A stretch of 64,000 nucleotides of DNA, taken from assembly GCA_037126765.1 (NCBI GenBank), contig JBBCBC010000037.1:10049263-10113262 (forward strand), written 5' to 3'. The notes beneath the pieces are model-generated. The model was not told the origin of the DNA, did no database searches, and worked only from the letters and a program-made list of their open reading frames with translations. Of this stretch, positions 22,019 through 35,700 are shown piece after piece; the first letter of the stretch is position 1, and each line of letters begins with the position of its first letter. The position numbers and the translations under genes are program-made. The stretch comes from Stenogyne calaminthoides. Lineage: Eukaryota; Streptophyta; Magnoliopsida; Lamiales; Lamiaceae.

Positions 22019-23182
22019 ATGGATAAACCGGGTCGTGGTCGCGGGTACCAACCCAAGAATGAAGTGGATGAAATCGGGTTGAGTTCCCTCACGCTTCTGA
22101 TAATCAAGCTCCCCGATTCACGCTCCTTGCGTATTGTATCCAGATCTCTGTTTCTCGCAATGCTTCTTCTCGCATTGCCTTCACTCGCCTCTATAATCAC
22201 AGCCTCTCGCAACGATCCCGATCCCGATTCCGGTATTTCTACTGATGGATTCAAAATTCTCCCGATTATTCTTCGCGATTTGCTTGATGATGGCCTCCTC
22301 AAGAGAGGCCATAAGGGTTTCGTTCTCGGCGCTGCCATTGGAGATGACCTTGAGCTCCTGAGAAGCAGCGGTATTGATTTGCTCACCGGAGCTGATTTAA
22401 GGAAGAACAATGACAGTGAGCGCCAGGTGGTTGATTATGTTTACGCTCCGAGTTTCCGAGGGATCCATCTTGTTGATGGGATTCTCAAGGAAGGAGGCCT
22501 CATAATCTCCCCATTGGGCCTTGATCCATCATACGATCTGAGATTGCTGAAGAATTTCAAGATAGTGTACCTCAGAAGATTCGACAACACGGTGGCAGCA
22601 ATGAGGAAAATGGAGGAATCATCAAACAGCGTTGAGAATTCCTCTGCAAATGAAGTTTTCTGTGGGACTACTCCAGAGAAGAAGAAAGCCGCATTGAAGG
22701 AGTTGGAGGATGTCTATCTCGAGCCGCCTAAAAGAGCAGCAACGGCAAAGAGATCAAGCTTCGTATCAAGAAAAATCAAGTTCCTTCCTGATTTGCTGAA
22801 GGAGTCGTTAGATGAGTATCCACGAAGAGTGTTCATCACAGACGAGTCGAGAGCACTAGACTGGTTTTACAGAAACTATCCCATGAGGAATCAAGAGTTT
22901 GAAGTTTATGAATTGGAGAAAGATGGTGCGGTTTCTGATTTGATGAGGAAGATTAACTTGATGCCCGAAGACTACGTAGCCATGAAAGCAGAGGCGCAGG
23001 TAGTGGAGCAGATGATGAGAAACGAAACGATGTGTCTCGTGAATGAATTGTTCATGGAGTGCAGGAATCAATGGGAGGATGATGGGGAAGAAGAGAGCGG
23101 GACGAGGGCGTATTGGCAGTGTTTGGCTTTGTATGGTAGAGTGAGGGATGAAGGGATAACTGTGCATCAATGGTGGTATTGA
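22019..23182 (+). CDS. Membrane-anchored SAM-methyltransferase-like protein, single exon
   Basis: A 387-residue frame from the ATG at 22019 (MDKPGRGRGYQPKNEVDEIG). A hydrophobic segment at about residues 40-62 (LFLAMLLLALPSLASIITA) suggests an N-terminal membrane anchor. Further on are GHKGFVLGAAIGDDLELLRS, DYVYAPSFRGIHLVDGILKE and GGLIISPLGLDPSYDLRLLK, which resemble the fold of plant S-adenosylmethionine-dependent methyltransferase-superfamily proteins of the At5g01710/At3g53400 kind. A C-terminal segment (YPRRVFITDESRALDWFYRN) follows. No classical SAM-binding GxGxG motif is evident, so activity is uncertain. No intron is needed. The leader holds two uORFs. The antisense frames at 21988-22410 and 22856-23170 are shadows. 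The gene is tail-to-tail with TAF1. Confidence 0.8.
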   Translation: MDKPGRGRGYQPKNEVDEIGLSSLTLLIIKLPDSRSLRIVSRSLFLAMLLLALPSLASIITASRNDPDPDSGISTDGFKILPIILRDLLDDGLLKRGHKGFVLGAAIGDDLELLRSSGIDLLTGADLRKNNDSERQVVDYVYAPSFRGIHLVDGILKEGGLIISPLGLDPSYDLRLLKNFKIVYLRRFDNTVAAMRKMEESSNSVENSSANEVFCGTTPEKKKAALKELEDVYLEPPKRAATAKRSSFVSRKIKFLPDLLKESLDEYPRRVFITDESRALDWFYRNYPMRNQEFEVYELEKDGAVSDLMRKINLMPEDYVAMKAEAQVVEQMMRNETMCLVNELFMECRNQWEDDGEEESGTRAYWQCLALYGRVRDEGITVHQWWY

Positions 23183-23809
23183 TTTATAAAAGATTTGAAA
23201 ACGCCCCTCATCTTTCTTGATCGTTTTCCCTGTGATTGTGAGTGTGTGTGTGCTTTAATATCTCTTTAGTTTGTCAGCTAATGCATGTATTTCAAGAGGG
23301 CTAGGCTTTCTCTCTTAGGATGTTGTGTTTTATTGTAATGTAAATGAATACTGGCAGGGAAAGAAAGGAACGAAATGCATAAATATATTTGATATTTCAA
23401 TGTTTGACGTTATTTAAAATCATATACAGTTTAATGATTTGTAAGTGAAAAAAAAAAACAATTAAGGGAGAGCCCCAATTCATACAACATAACAAGGTCA
23501 CTGACGATAAGAGTGGTTAACACCCCCAAAACCAAATTTAAAGAATAATTGAGGATGCTATGCACATAATAGTATATTATTACCATACATTTCCTACACC
23601 TATAAATCTATAACTAAGCTGCACATGTGATGTACATTATACCAAAAGCTAGGGTAAAATTATACAGATATTGAGAGTATGCATGCTACAATAACAGGCA
23701 TCCTTCTCAACACAAAATTGCCAACTCGTACCAATAAAAAAAGCTATTGACTAATTGTGCTAAAATTAATGATTTAGAAACAAGTGCAAAAGAGATTTAG
23801 CATACCTAT
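23183..23809. other. Convergent 3' intergenic region
   Basis: 627 bases between the stop codons of two genes facing each other. It should hold both 3' UTRs. No further gene is seen. Confidence 0.6.
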
Positions 23810-26800
23810 CTATTCAATCCCAGACTCGGCTTCTTTCAAGACTGTATCATACTCGCCTATCAAGAAGTCACAGAGCTCGAGAAGTTGATCTGCAAGAGGA
23901 GGAATATCTGGATTCCGCCGATCATTATATGCATGGGCATTGAACGCAATCTGATGCACATCATGCCTGAAGTCCTCACGGCTCTTGTATTCCATCCTCC
24001 TTGTCTTATCTCTGATTGTAGACAAATCCATTGGACGATCAACAAAGTCCAGATAATCCGGAGCTTCCTTTCTCGTTACTGGCTTTAGGAATAGGTAGGA
24101 TAGTTCTGTCCTCGCCTTGAGTGTCTCCACAATGGTTTCCAAGATATTTGCTAAACCAACCTGTGATTGTTTTTCAAACAAAATTGACTTACACCAGAAA
24201 AGAAGTTCTATGTGAAAACTAGTAGTATAATGTGGTGTTTTTCAAGCTGAATATGGACACTAAAATCACTATTTTTTTTTAAAGCTGGGTTATACCAGCT
24301 TCCAACAAAAAAAGTGATTTTAAACTGTTGATTAGAGTTTCAAAGCAGGCCTTAAATGATGCCCTGTCGCGAATGTATCTGGATACAGAAAGTCAAGAGT
24401 ACTGTTAAGATTTTCATGACAAACTAGACATTAATGTCAAAAAGGATTTTTGATAACAGTGTTTTGTAGTGTCCTATTATTCTCAGGCACACTATCTGAC
24501 CTTCCTGTCTGTTCCTTGGGAATACTAAGTAAATTGATAACTCCAAATTACAGACTCCTTTACAGAGTTTAGAATATAATGAAATAACAATTAAGGTTAA
24601 GCCTAATTGTGGTTTCTAAAACATGCTTGAAACCATAGTCAACTAACAACAGTTTTTTTATATATTTATCCTATTTTTGTACTTCATGTGTGGAAATAAA
24701 ATGTGCAGGGCACAATTCAACTTGTTGAAACTTAACAAGACGCAATAATATTAGGACGGAACTCACCTCTCCTCCTCGTCGCCGTTTCGAAGACGGGGCA
24801 AAATCTGGAGCATGCTTCCCATAATCAGGTTCTACTACCCTTCGCCTGACCATTCTGTCCCTGTCCGGTATTCGTCTGTCATTTCTTCTAGGAGGAAAAT
24901 CATCCAAGTATTCATCCTTTATTTCATGCTTTCTCTTTTTTTTCTTCTTCGCTTTTGCTCTTTGATGCTCCTCTTCCTCCCTTTCTCTTCGAATTGATTC
25001 TTCATATCTTAGTAACTCGTTCGACTGATCTTCAATCATCTTTAGTTTGTCTACCCTCCTGTATCTTTCCTCCTGTTGCTTCTCACCAATTCTCCTTCTC
25101 TGTTCCACCCACAATTGGTTACCATCTGGATCCCTCATTCTTGACGACTCTTCAAACAAGTGCCTGCTGCTGTCACGTTCCATATGCCTGTCCAAACTCG
25201 ACAATTCAATTATTTTCTTGGTTTTTCTGTGGTCATGACCAAAACTTCCGTCCTGGCTATTATCGTCCAAACTAATGATCTCTTTTGGTTGTTGTCTAAT
25301 TATAATTTTCTTGCGAGGCTGGTCTCTGTCTCTGTCTCTGTCTCCATCCACTGGTGGCTTTATCACAATGGAGGGCTTAGCAGGTTCAACCAGCACGTCT
25401 TCGGGTTTCATCTTATTTGAGAAAGTGATTTTACTTACTTTTACAACAGATTTGCTGCCAATTTCAGCATCGGATATAATAGGTCGATCTGAGCTTTGTG
25501 AATTCGGGGGAGTATTTCTATCTGGAAGCTTGTCAGTTGCTCCACACTTGACCTTCAGAATTTTTGCCTTTGAAGTAGGTTTATTATCATCTTCTGGTGC
25601 TTCTGACCCACCAATTTTCGTCCCGGTTTTGGGTATGATCTTCTTGATAAGAGGTTTCTGCTGACTTGGCTCTGCTTGATCTACAAAGCTAGATCTCGCT
25701 GATGATAACTTGTCAAGATCTGTGTTTTCTAGTCGTGTTTCAGAATCATCCCCGTACTTGGGACAGTTCTTGTTTGTCCTCATATGACCAAGCTGCAGTA
25801 GGAAAGAGGCTAAGATTCAACACCTCGACTTAAAACAATACTTCTTTCTGAACTGATGCATACCTGACCACACGCTCCACAGACAAAACTCTCCCTTGCA
25901 TTTTTCTTCTCCTTGATTACCTAGTTTAGATATTAGAGCACAACATGTCAAATATTGCTTTGTACAGCCCACATCAATAAACACATACACATGTATATAG
26001 AACAGGACATGTCCAAAACACAGTTTGATAGGAAAACTTACATTGATCCCATCGGCCAGTATCTTCACCTTTTTTAGCAGCCCCGTTTGATCAATCTCAT
26101 TCTTTTTCTTGGGTTTTAATTTACCAAGCAGATGCCTACTTGCAGAAAAGCTATCCCCTTGTACCTAAACGTAAGAATTGCAAAGTTATGATTAGAAATT
26201 AGAGAACCAAAGCAACAGTCGAACTGGGTATTGTAACTCGAAGACATATTCATTAATAAGGAAAAACATGTCAAAACAGTATAGACCTCCAATTTCCGTC
26301 AAAAAGAAATATATATATATAGAGAGAGACCTCCGTTTGATTTTTAGAAATTTTCTCCGCTGCTGGAAAGGATCTCTCAGGTTGCATGATTCTCTTGGAA
26401 ATTGCATTGCTTTTCTTAGTTCCATCAGGTGCTTCAGGACCAAACTTTGACATCATGGACAGCCCAACTTGCTCCACTGTAGGTCTTGTCTTCTTCTTCT
26501 TTTTTCGATCAGCTTCATCATCTACAGAACCGTCTGAACTCAGATTGTATTCACATACAATACATATTCACAAATGTAAAAGGCATAATTAAGGACTACA
26601 ACATGAAAAATCCTTAAGTCAACAGAAAGATTGAACAAAAAAACGAAGTATGTTACCATCCATCAGCATTCTGCATAATTCTGCAGCTTCAGCTTTCTCG
26701 TCTTCATTTTCATCATCCTGAGTCTGAAAAGGGTGCCTTCTCATTTTTAATCCCCTTACACCATCAACACTATCACGCTTGGCGTCATAATTATCGTCTT

Positions 26801-29699
26801 CACCGTCTTCACCTTCTTCTGCATCCAGCAGATTTTCCAGATCCCCAGCAAATGAATCCAAGTCGCTATTAGCCTCTGATTCGCTTTCATGTTCCTCCCC
26901 ATCAGCAGAACAGAGACTTTGAAGCTGCCGATCCCATATTTCCTGACATTTTTCTCTGGTCTGCTGCTGCAGTTGCAAGAAGGACATTCTCTGTCCACGT
27001 GCAAACTTGCTGACTGTTGTTGGATCAACCTTCACACCTGATGCTGCTTGCTCACTCGACAACTTACGTATCAGAGCAATTCGGTGCCATCGAGTTTGTT
27101 TTGCAATCTGCTCCTCTGGAACATTGAATTTCAGGAGAAGCTATACACAAATACAAGCACATAAGCTACACATATCATTTCAATCATGCAATTTAACAAT
27201 TAAATATTAGTCTAATATTTGTCTATAACTCCATGTTCCATAATTTACTGTTGTCTGTGCTTGCATCATCTAATGTAGCACCATCAATAAAGAAAAAAGT
27301 AAAAACGTATAGAAGGGCTTATGAATAAACATGTATAGTACTCTAATTTAATGACAGTATAATCTAACAGTTGTAAGAACAAGAATAGACTATTATTATC
27401 CAATCCAATGTCTATGAGCATTTGTGTGGAAGACGACTTTCTAAAATCAATTCCACGCACCTCCCTTGCAGCTTCCATGCTCAATCTGCGTAGATCAGCA
27501 TCAGTTCCAGTCACAGTTGATCCTTTACTAATAACAGCTTTCTTTTTCACCATTGAATTTGATATTGGAGCCTTAGGGGTTGAACGGACATAACTAAAAC
27601 CAAGGCCCCTTCCCGAAGGGTCACCGACACCCGTAATTTCAAGACGCTCAATATTTTCTCTATCCTGAACAAAAAAGGAGCACATCTGTTATCCAATAAT
27701 GACCCTAAAATGGTTTAAATACCATACAACACATAAACAGTACAATTAGGTAGGGAAAAGGCTCAAGATTATAATTTACACCTCATCACACGTAAAAATC
27801 CGTTAAATAAAACAAGTAATATTAATTGTGGCATTTGAGTGAAAGTTATTACAAACCATAGACAACACCTTCCAAACAACACAATCTTTTAGTACTTTAA
27901 TCTTACCTGAGCAAATAATAAAAGCAGAAAAAAATTGTATAACTTGTATAGAATTAAGTTGAGATACATCAAAACGAGATAGCCTAAGCGCACACAATCT
28001 GAAATTATTAGTTGCTTCTTAGAAGAATAATCTAGAGCATACAATACATTACTAAATCGAAGATGCCTGAGAAGTTGTGATGCCCACAAGTGAAGAAATG
28101 GAGAGATTACTTGCCTGGTTTGTACAGGAAACAAAATTACTACTCAAATTCCATGGTGTTATCTGCAGCTCCCTCTCGATATGTGAAGCAGCAGCTAAAG
28201 CAATTGCTTCATCTGGAAGCTGATTCATTGCAGATGAAAGACCAGTGGGATGAGTCAGCTTTGTAATTCCCAATCGTTTGAGCCTGTGTTGGCCAGCTAG
28301 CATGCTCTCATATGCACAGACCTAAGACAAAAACCGAAGGTTTTAAGAGAGAAATGTTTTGGTACGAATACTTCTTTTTCTTCGTACAGAAGATACATGA
28401 TCAGACAAGATTTTTAAAATGGAAGATTTTGTTGCCACATATGCACTTTGTTAGTGTCATCAATTACTTAAAATTGTGAAGCTCATAAACTTTACACTTA
28501 CTCTTTCCCTACTCCAAACTTCCATTATCAAGTTGAAAGATATATAGACATGGAGACATTTTTGGGTAGTATTGACCAATGCCCACATCAGTTTCAAGTT
28601 ACAAGAGCAATTTATAGTGGCATAAGCTAGGACGTTAAAATCAATTTATTCATTTATAAAATCTTAGGTTTTTGTTTCTTCAGCTCATAAAATTGAGGCA
28701 TACAAACAGTTACAGACAAACAATCAGATTTACTATTGCATTACTGCTTCAACATGTACGTGTATCTAAGTATGAGCCTCTTCATGCTAGAGAAATTCAT
28801 TTAATAGGCTGAAAATTGACTGAAAATCAAATCTCCAAACTGTAAAGCATTCCCATAGTATACACGGAGAGATAATGTATAAGTTTGACTGAAGATCATC
28901 TTGTCTTTTCTGGTTTGATTGTTAATGCAAAAATGAGTAATTAATATCATCAACAGTGAATTCATTATCCTTGTGAAGGTGTAGAATCTAAAATATGAAA
29001 GGTCCCATCATCAAGAAAAAATCATAAACAATCTCCACCTACAGCGTCTTAACTCATAAAATAGACAAGAACTCACATTTTCAGGAGTGACCATCCTTCT
29101 TAATTCCTCCTCTGAGGGAATGCGGAAGTTGCGTTTCATGACCCAATAAAAATGTCCATTTGGTCCTCTCTAGTAGCTCATGCAAGAAACAAACGTTTAT
29201 CTCAGCAAATGCCTAACTAACAAGAATAAGCAAGTTATATAAGATCCAGGTGTCAATTGAACCAAGAGGGCATGCATTTTAATGGGCATTCCTTTACTTT
29301 ATTTTATGGTCGTTTCTATTGCTCAACGTGAAAGTTACAATTGGGTGGGGGGGGGGAGGGAGGAAAATTAATTGCAGGGTGCAATACCTGTAAATCCGCA
29401 CAAATTTTAAGCCTCTTCCGAAGAATTGTTTCGGACATTAACGGGAACTGTGTAAACAGCTCGTCTATACGTATAGAAGGATACAACCCACGTTTCTCAG
29501 AAACATGAAACTCCCGGTACATGTATACCAATAGCCTGTTCATGGTGTAGAACTGGATACCTTTGGACACAGGTGACATTACCTCCATGTGAGGCTCCTA
29601 TAAATGATAATAATAAAAAAATCAGGAAACAATAATATCAAACATCTGAATAGCCGAGTAATATTAGCCAAGTCCCAACTTAGAATATGTATTATACAA

Positions 29700-29732
<33 letters not shown>

Positions 29733-32700
29733 CTGAGGTGTGGGGGGACTACAGAAGAAGAAAAGGATAGAAAAGACATTAAAAAACTAAAGATATAAAG
29801 AACAAATACAGAAAAAACGCTAGAATAACCTGTTGTCCAACAACATCAATCCTGTCGATTCGTCTGATGGACAGCTTGCCCTTTGAAGATCTCACCAGTA
29901 GATAATCAGTTGATGGCACTTTATGTTGAAATATAGGTGCTCTATACATGTTAGTCTCAAGGCATGACTGGGTAGAACCAGGTTTTATATCTCCAAGAAA
30001 TGGGGATTTATCAGCAGGATCAAGAATGACAACACTCCCCAAACCTTTATCGCTGTTTCGCAGCAAGTTGCCCGTTTGATCACCAGGGACAGATTTTTGA
30101 TAATATGTACAGAGCCTTGCGCCCATTCCAGCATTGCCCAAAAGTAAAGGCCTTTCCTCGCAGTACCTGGATTTTATGTAATTTACAAGACAAAAACCAT
30201 AAGGGACAAACTAGTTTACATTATTTGCATAAAAGGGTACACCATATTAGAAAGAGATGGATCATACAGAAGAATAACTAGAAACATATGGACTAATATA
30301 TTATGTAACTCAGGTTTTGATATTTAAATACGATCAATTTTTAACGGCCATCTGGCACATAAACACAAGTTACCAAAGTCAAGCAATGTTAAGGGTGCAT
30401 AAACCAAAAGTACAGTTATTTTGCTCAGTGGAAAACACAATTCACAAAGTACTGTAGAGAACACAAGCAGAAAATGGATTCAGTGAAAGATTATAACTAG
30501 ATAAGCATGCAATGAATAACTTACTCCATTAAGAAAACATGTCCATCTTTTACCGAAAGATCAGATTTCTTCTTAAACGCCCCAGGAGGACGCAGGGACT
30601 TGTTCTCTCCAGGAAGCTTTTGTGCTCGGGGTAATAGATGTATTTTTGTGCGAATAAGGTGCAACACTGAATTTGAATGAACATTCTGTTCAGCAAGAGA
30701 TTTGCCATCATCAAGCTCCCTCCCCGAATAAAAAACCTTCACTGTCTCCAACAGTTTAAAATCTACAAACAAAGATACAGTTTGTGACAAGTAACTAGTA
30801 GCGTATACACATATTCCGGCATTAACAATGTTAAACTTTAAAGCAATAGTGTATCAGAATAATAACTACTACGAAAACAGCCTACCTAATTTTTTTGAAG
30901 CTTTAGCCTTTAGAGAGGCAACGGTTTCTTCTGCATCCACATGAAGTTTACTTCCTTTGCCGCCAAGACTCTTCATAATGATTTTCAATGTTCCCTGCAT
31001 GGCTAGTTTCTCTTGCTCCTTAAATGGCACCTCAATGTCATGGGGGTACCACAAAGCTTTTGGACGATGAAAATTAGCAATGTCTTTGCTGCAAAAAATA
31101 CTACTTCAGAACTAGACCATATGAAAGGAAGATTGGCTTTAGGACAATGTGACAGAATTTAAAGCATAATAAACTAGCAAAGTTAAGAAACTATCAAGCA
31201 AGAAAGATTGGTCTACAGTTATAATTTTTTTCCAGAATAGTAGAAAGCATTAATCCAAGTAATCATTTTCAGGCTCATAAACTAATATGCACACTATTCA
31301 CAGTCAGAAAACTGGAGGCTTTATGGCCAAACATCAAGGGAACCTCAATTCACTTAATTGGAAGCCAAAAATTTGTCATAAAGCATTAAAAATAGCATTC
31401 AAGTGTAAGTAAGTGTGTTCCTCTGTTGTGGTGTGTACACTTGTCAAGGATCCCTTGTCCATTTATACTTATGTTATCATTAATTAATATAAAATTTTAT
31501 CCTTTTCTTATTATAAAACTGGTATGTTTGTCTGTCTGTGCAAGTTATTATAAACGAGTAAGGGTACCATCTTCATTGCATTGAGAGCAAGGCTATTCCT
31601 GAACATGCAACATTCATTAAAATTGTAACAACCATTAAGAGGAACCAGAGCTTATGGCAAATAGTTAATTCTGATACCTGATACTGTCAGCAGCAACATT
31701 ACTAATGTTATCAATATTTATGCAAACTACATCCAGAGATAGACAACAAAATCAGTTTCCCATGCTACCTTCGTTGATATTTAACCTGATTAAGGAATGC
31801 AAGAAAAGCTAAGTCTCGAAAGTAGCATTGAAGGAATCTGTTCCATTCGAGATCTAATTTTTCTATCAAAAATAAGGCAAGAAGATATCTGAGTAGGAAA
31901 TTAATCCATTGGACACTGCTGACAGTTGACTTTCTAAACAAGGACTTCCACTATCATTGAACATTTTCAAATTATGAGTGTCAAAGGCATATGCGACTAA
32001 GAGGAAAGTGAAGTCATATTCGGTTATTAGAAGGGCCACATCAGAGCACAAAGCAAGAATCTCAGGCTCACCCTGACTTCTTGTTAAAGCTTAAAATGAC
32101 ATGGTAAAATAGCCATATATTTTAAGCATGACACAACTGATGAAAATCAAGACACTTCAACAGACACCCATGACACATTACAACAAGATATGTATTGTCT
32201 TGGTTTCATAACTTAGTTCAGTATTTGGATACCCACATTTAGTACTAATATGCAATTTGATGATAAGATTGCACAAGAACCCAAGGAAAAAACACCACGA
32301 ATGCAGCAATGCACCATTAAAGCATATAAAGTAAAATGCCAATTTAAACAGAGGTCCTACTTGCTTAGCTTAGCTTTCATCGTCTGCAGCTTAAGTGCAG
32401 GCACCGAATGCAAGACTTTGAGTCCATGAACAGAACGCTTTTTCGAATGAGACCTCAGCTGCTGAGAGGATTTCCTGTTTGAATAAAATTTGTCATTGGA
32501 TATATTGAACCGCCCAGCTGACAGCATTCCATGATTATGCAGCTCAACAGAATCTCCGTTGTTGGAATGTACAGAACGGGCTACAGTCATAGCCCCCGCG
32601 TGAAGCTGTAGATGTTTGGTATCCTTCATATCTGAAAGTTCAAAAAGCATCTGCTCATCTTGAAGATCGAGAATTAGCTTCGGTTTGACAATAGGCTGGT

Positions 32701-35700
32701 GTGGTTCCCATACAATATTGTCTAACCATGATCCATCCACTACATCTTTGTTTCGTAATGTGAGCTCACTAAATCGTCTTATAGCATCACTACAATGCTT
32801 TGCTTCAGCAGTAACATCTTTCATAACTCCAGTCTCTTTATTATATTCATCAAACTGAGACTCTAACCTTAGAAGCTGGGGATGACTTCTATATCCAGAG
32901 ACTGTAAGTTCTGAAGTATATTCGTTAGAGCCAAAAGGTTCCACGACAATAGAATACTTATTTCGAAATGAATTCTGATCCTTATCATGAGGTTCATTCT
33001 GGATTTCTGATTTGAAAGTTTCTGCTTCAGCTTTCAAATCCCTCTCCTTATCACCCAGCGAGTCAGAATCAGGTCCAGACAGCTCACAGCTCTCTACAAA
33101 ATTATCAGTAGAAGACGGAGAGTTATTCCAAGCAATTCTGTCTTCCCAATCTTCCTGATCAAGGGGCAGGAATTTGTGAGAGAGGAGTGAATTCCATTCT
33201 GGAAATTTATAGACCGACAGATCATCTTTCATAGGTTCAGCAGAAACATAGGAATCCTTCCTATTATCATCAACTCCTATAGACATTCTTCCCAACCCCC
33301 CAACAGTTCTAGATTTCATCGAGTCACCTTCGGCATCCGATGTGAACATATCACTTTTTGAATAAAACCGTCTCATCCAGGAAATATCTCGACAAGGTGC
33401 CTTCATAAATATCTCCTCATCTTCCTCAACAACATCAGAGGAATCCATGGACTTGTATTTTTCTAAATAAATGCAAAAGAAACCAGTTAACAACGAACCA
33501 GTCATAAATTTAGATTTTGTACTGCAATATTAAATCCAACAGACTCAAAGAACAACCAGAACATGTAAAGAAAATCCTGCAGAGTTGAGTAAAGAATACA
33601 CACCTTTCGATATTATATATCGGCTTTCTCTTTTTCCTGCAGTTTTCAAGGGGACGTGGACACCAAAAATTTCAGAAAATCGTAAAATAGCCTTTCCATC
33701 CTCCTCTACATAAAGAACAGGAAGCAGTGGAGACATGTCACCACCCCTTATCTCTTCCACTGAATCTGAATCATCCTGCTTAACATGTGAAGCTCAAACA
33801 CCAGTTGGAATACAAAATCACACTGTAAAGCAAATAAAGTGCTTGCAGAAACACAACATAACTTATACTCAATGACAATATACGTAATTTCATAATCACA
33901 TCCAGCTTTTATATCAATATATAACTTCAAGATAAGAGTTTTCAGATGCAGGCCAGTTCATCTCAACTTTGACAAACCAAGGAGTCCTAACCAGAACATA
34001 TGTTCTAGATTTTTTATACTGGAAGAACTTGGCATTCTTTTTGCACCTATGACTAAACGCAATTGGCTTTCCACTTATCTCCAACAAAACCATAATGAAG
34101 TCAAAAAAATGTTGAACCAAATATAGAAAGAGCATAGTAAAATAGATTAGCACAGCTAGGCTTTTTTTCAATGGTTTAGACAAAGGTCAAAACCACAGGT
34201 CTGCACTGAGAACAAGACTTCTCCCAGAGATTAGATTGTGATGCAAAACTTATTTAACTAATACAAACGCAAAGGAAAAACAAAAATTATATCAAGGGGA
34301 TCCTTGTCATGGAAGCTAAAACAGAACTCACCTCCTCGGAATCTACCAGATCCCCATCTTCCATTTCAAGAGCATGACCATCATCAGGAAGACATTCCTC
34401 CTGAGGAATCACTTCATTGCTGTAGTTCAGCTCACCTGTCATGAGAAAAGGTAACAACTATGTGTTATAGAAACCAGCAGTGTGCAACCCATTTCCAGCC
34501 CTATTACTTATAAGGAAATTGAGTTACCAAGTCAAATAAGATATTCAGTTTGCTCCAAAAGTAAGCTCACACCTCATATCTTCCTACCACACTACAATGT
34601 TCTCCAATGTGACCGTGAATAATACAAATACAGTTCCAACCTGGTGACCTCACACACACTTTAGTGAACTTCACATAATTCTGATTGAATCCATTTTAAA
34701 AACATCTAAATCTTATTTGTGCTACCAAGAGTATCTAAGGAACAGAACATTTCATTAAATAAGAAACAAGATTTTTAGCACTACTGGACAAGGCATCCAC
34801 TGAAAAAGTAACACCTTGACTTCAAAGATCAAGACCCCAATCTCTAACCATATTTGGAACAAATATATGTGTAAATCTTTGTGCTTTTTAACCGAAAGGG
34901 CGCCATAAACTTAACTCAATCCCGGCACTCTAATACAAACCATTAACTATCCTTGGGATACCTTATCAAACTAAACAACACCAGAATATTAGTAAAACCA
35001 ATACTAACTAATTGGAACAGGCAGTGTGAAGTTGAGTAATACCTGATGGAGATAACCGTTGCGTTTCAGTATTGCCTTCTCCTCCCAAGTCTTGATTTTC
35101 CAAATCATCATCTTCATCATCATAATTTTCATCACCAAACACAGAACTTGTATTCTGCAAAGAACTTACTGAAACTTCTTTGGAGAAGAAATCCTTTTTG
35201 GGTAACAAAAAGTCCTCCTCAGTAGCAGTTTGGATCTCTGGTCCTTCATACTGCTCATCTATATCTTCATAATCGACAGCATTTTCTGCCTTTTTGTCAT
35301 AGTCTACTTTGCACAGGAGAGAAAAAGGGACAAAAGAAGAATGAATTAGGACAGCATAAACATCGAGGGATTTGTTGTAGCACATTCTGATGAAAAAAAG
35401 CACTGGAAATCCAAAAATAAACTTTCAAAAACCAAGCTGAATCAAAAGCCTCTAGCATTAGTTGTATCTAATTATATGACTGTAAAAAGAAGTGAACTGA
35501 TATGGGATTGTACTTGTATCAACAAACATGAGGATTTCAAAGTATACATATAATGCTTTGTGCACATTGTTTAAGCATCTATAGTTCGAAACATGTAATA
35601 ATTAATGCGCTAGAGTGGAAAAGTAGGCAGGATAGCAAACTTTGTAACTTAATACCTTTGGCATAATATCTGGAGTATGAGTTTCTACATCACTCAAATA

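Noticed and set aside
21988..22410. Minus-strand 140-codon Ser/Arg-rich frame
   Set aside because: Antisense to the start of the methyltransferase-like gene.
22856..23170. Minus-strand 104-codon frame
   Set aside because: Antisense to the methyltransferase-like coding exon; composition is a shadow of that exon.
24238..24660. Search for an extra TAF1 exon in the intron before the bromodomain exon
   Set aside because: Phase is already continuous from 24767 to 24160 and no conserved segment is found in between.
24812..25664. Several plus-strand frames of 60-129 codons
   Set aside because: They lie antisense to TAF1 exon 20, whose charged codons leave the opposite strand open. No family resemblance.
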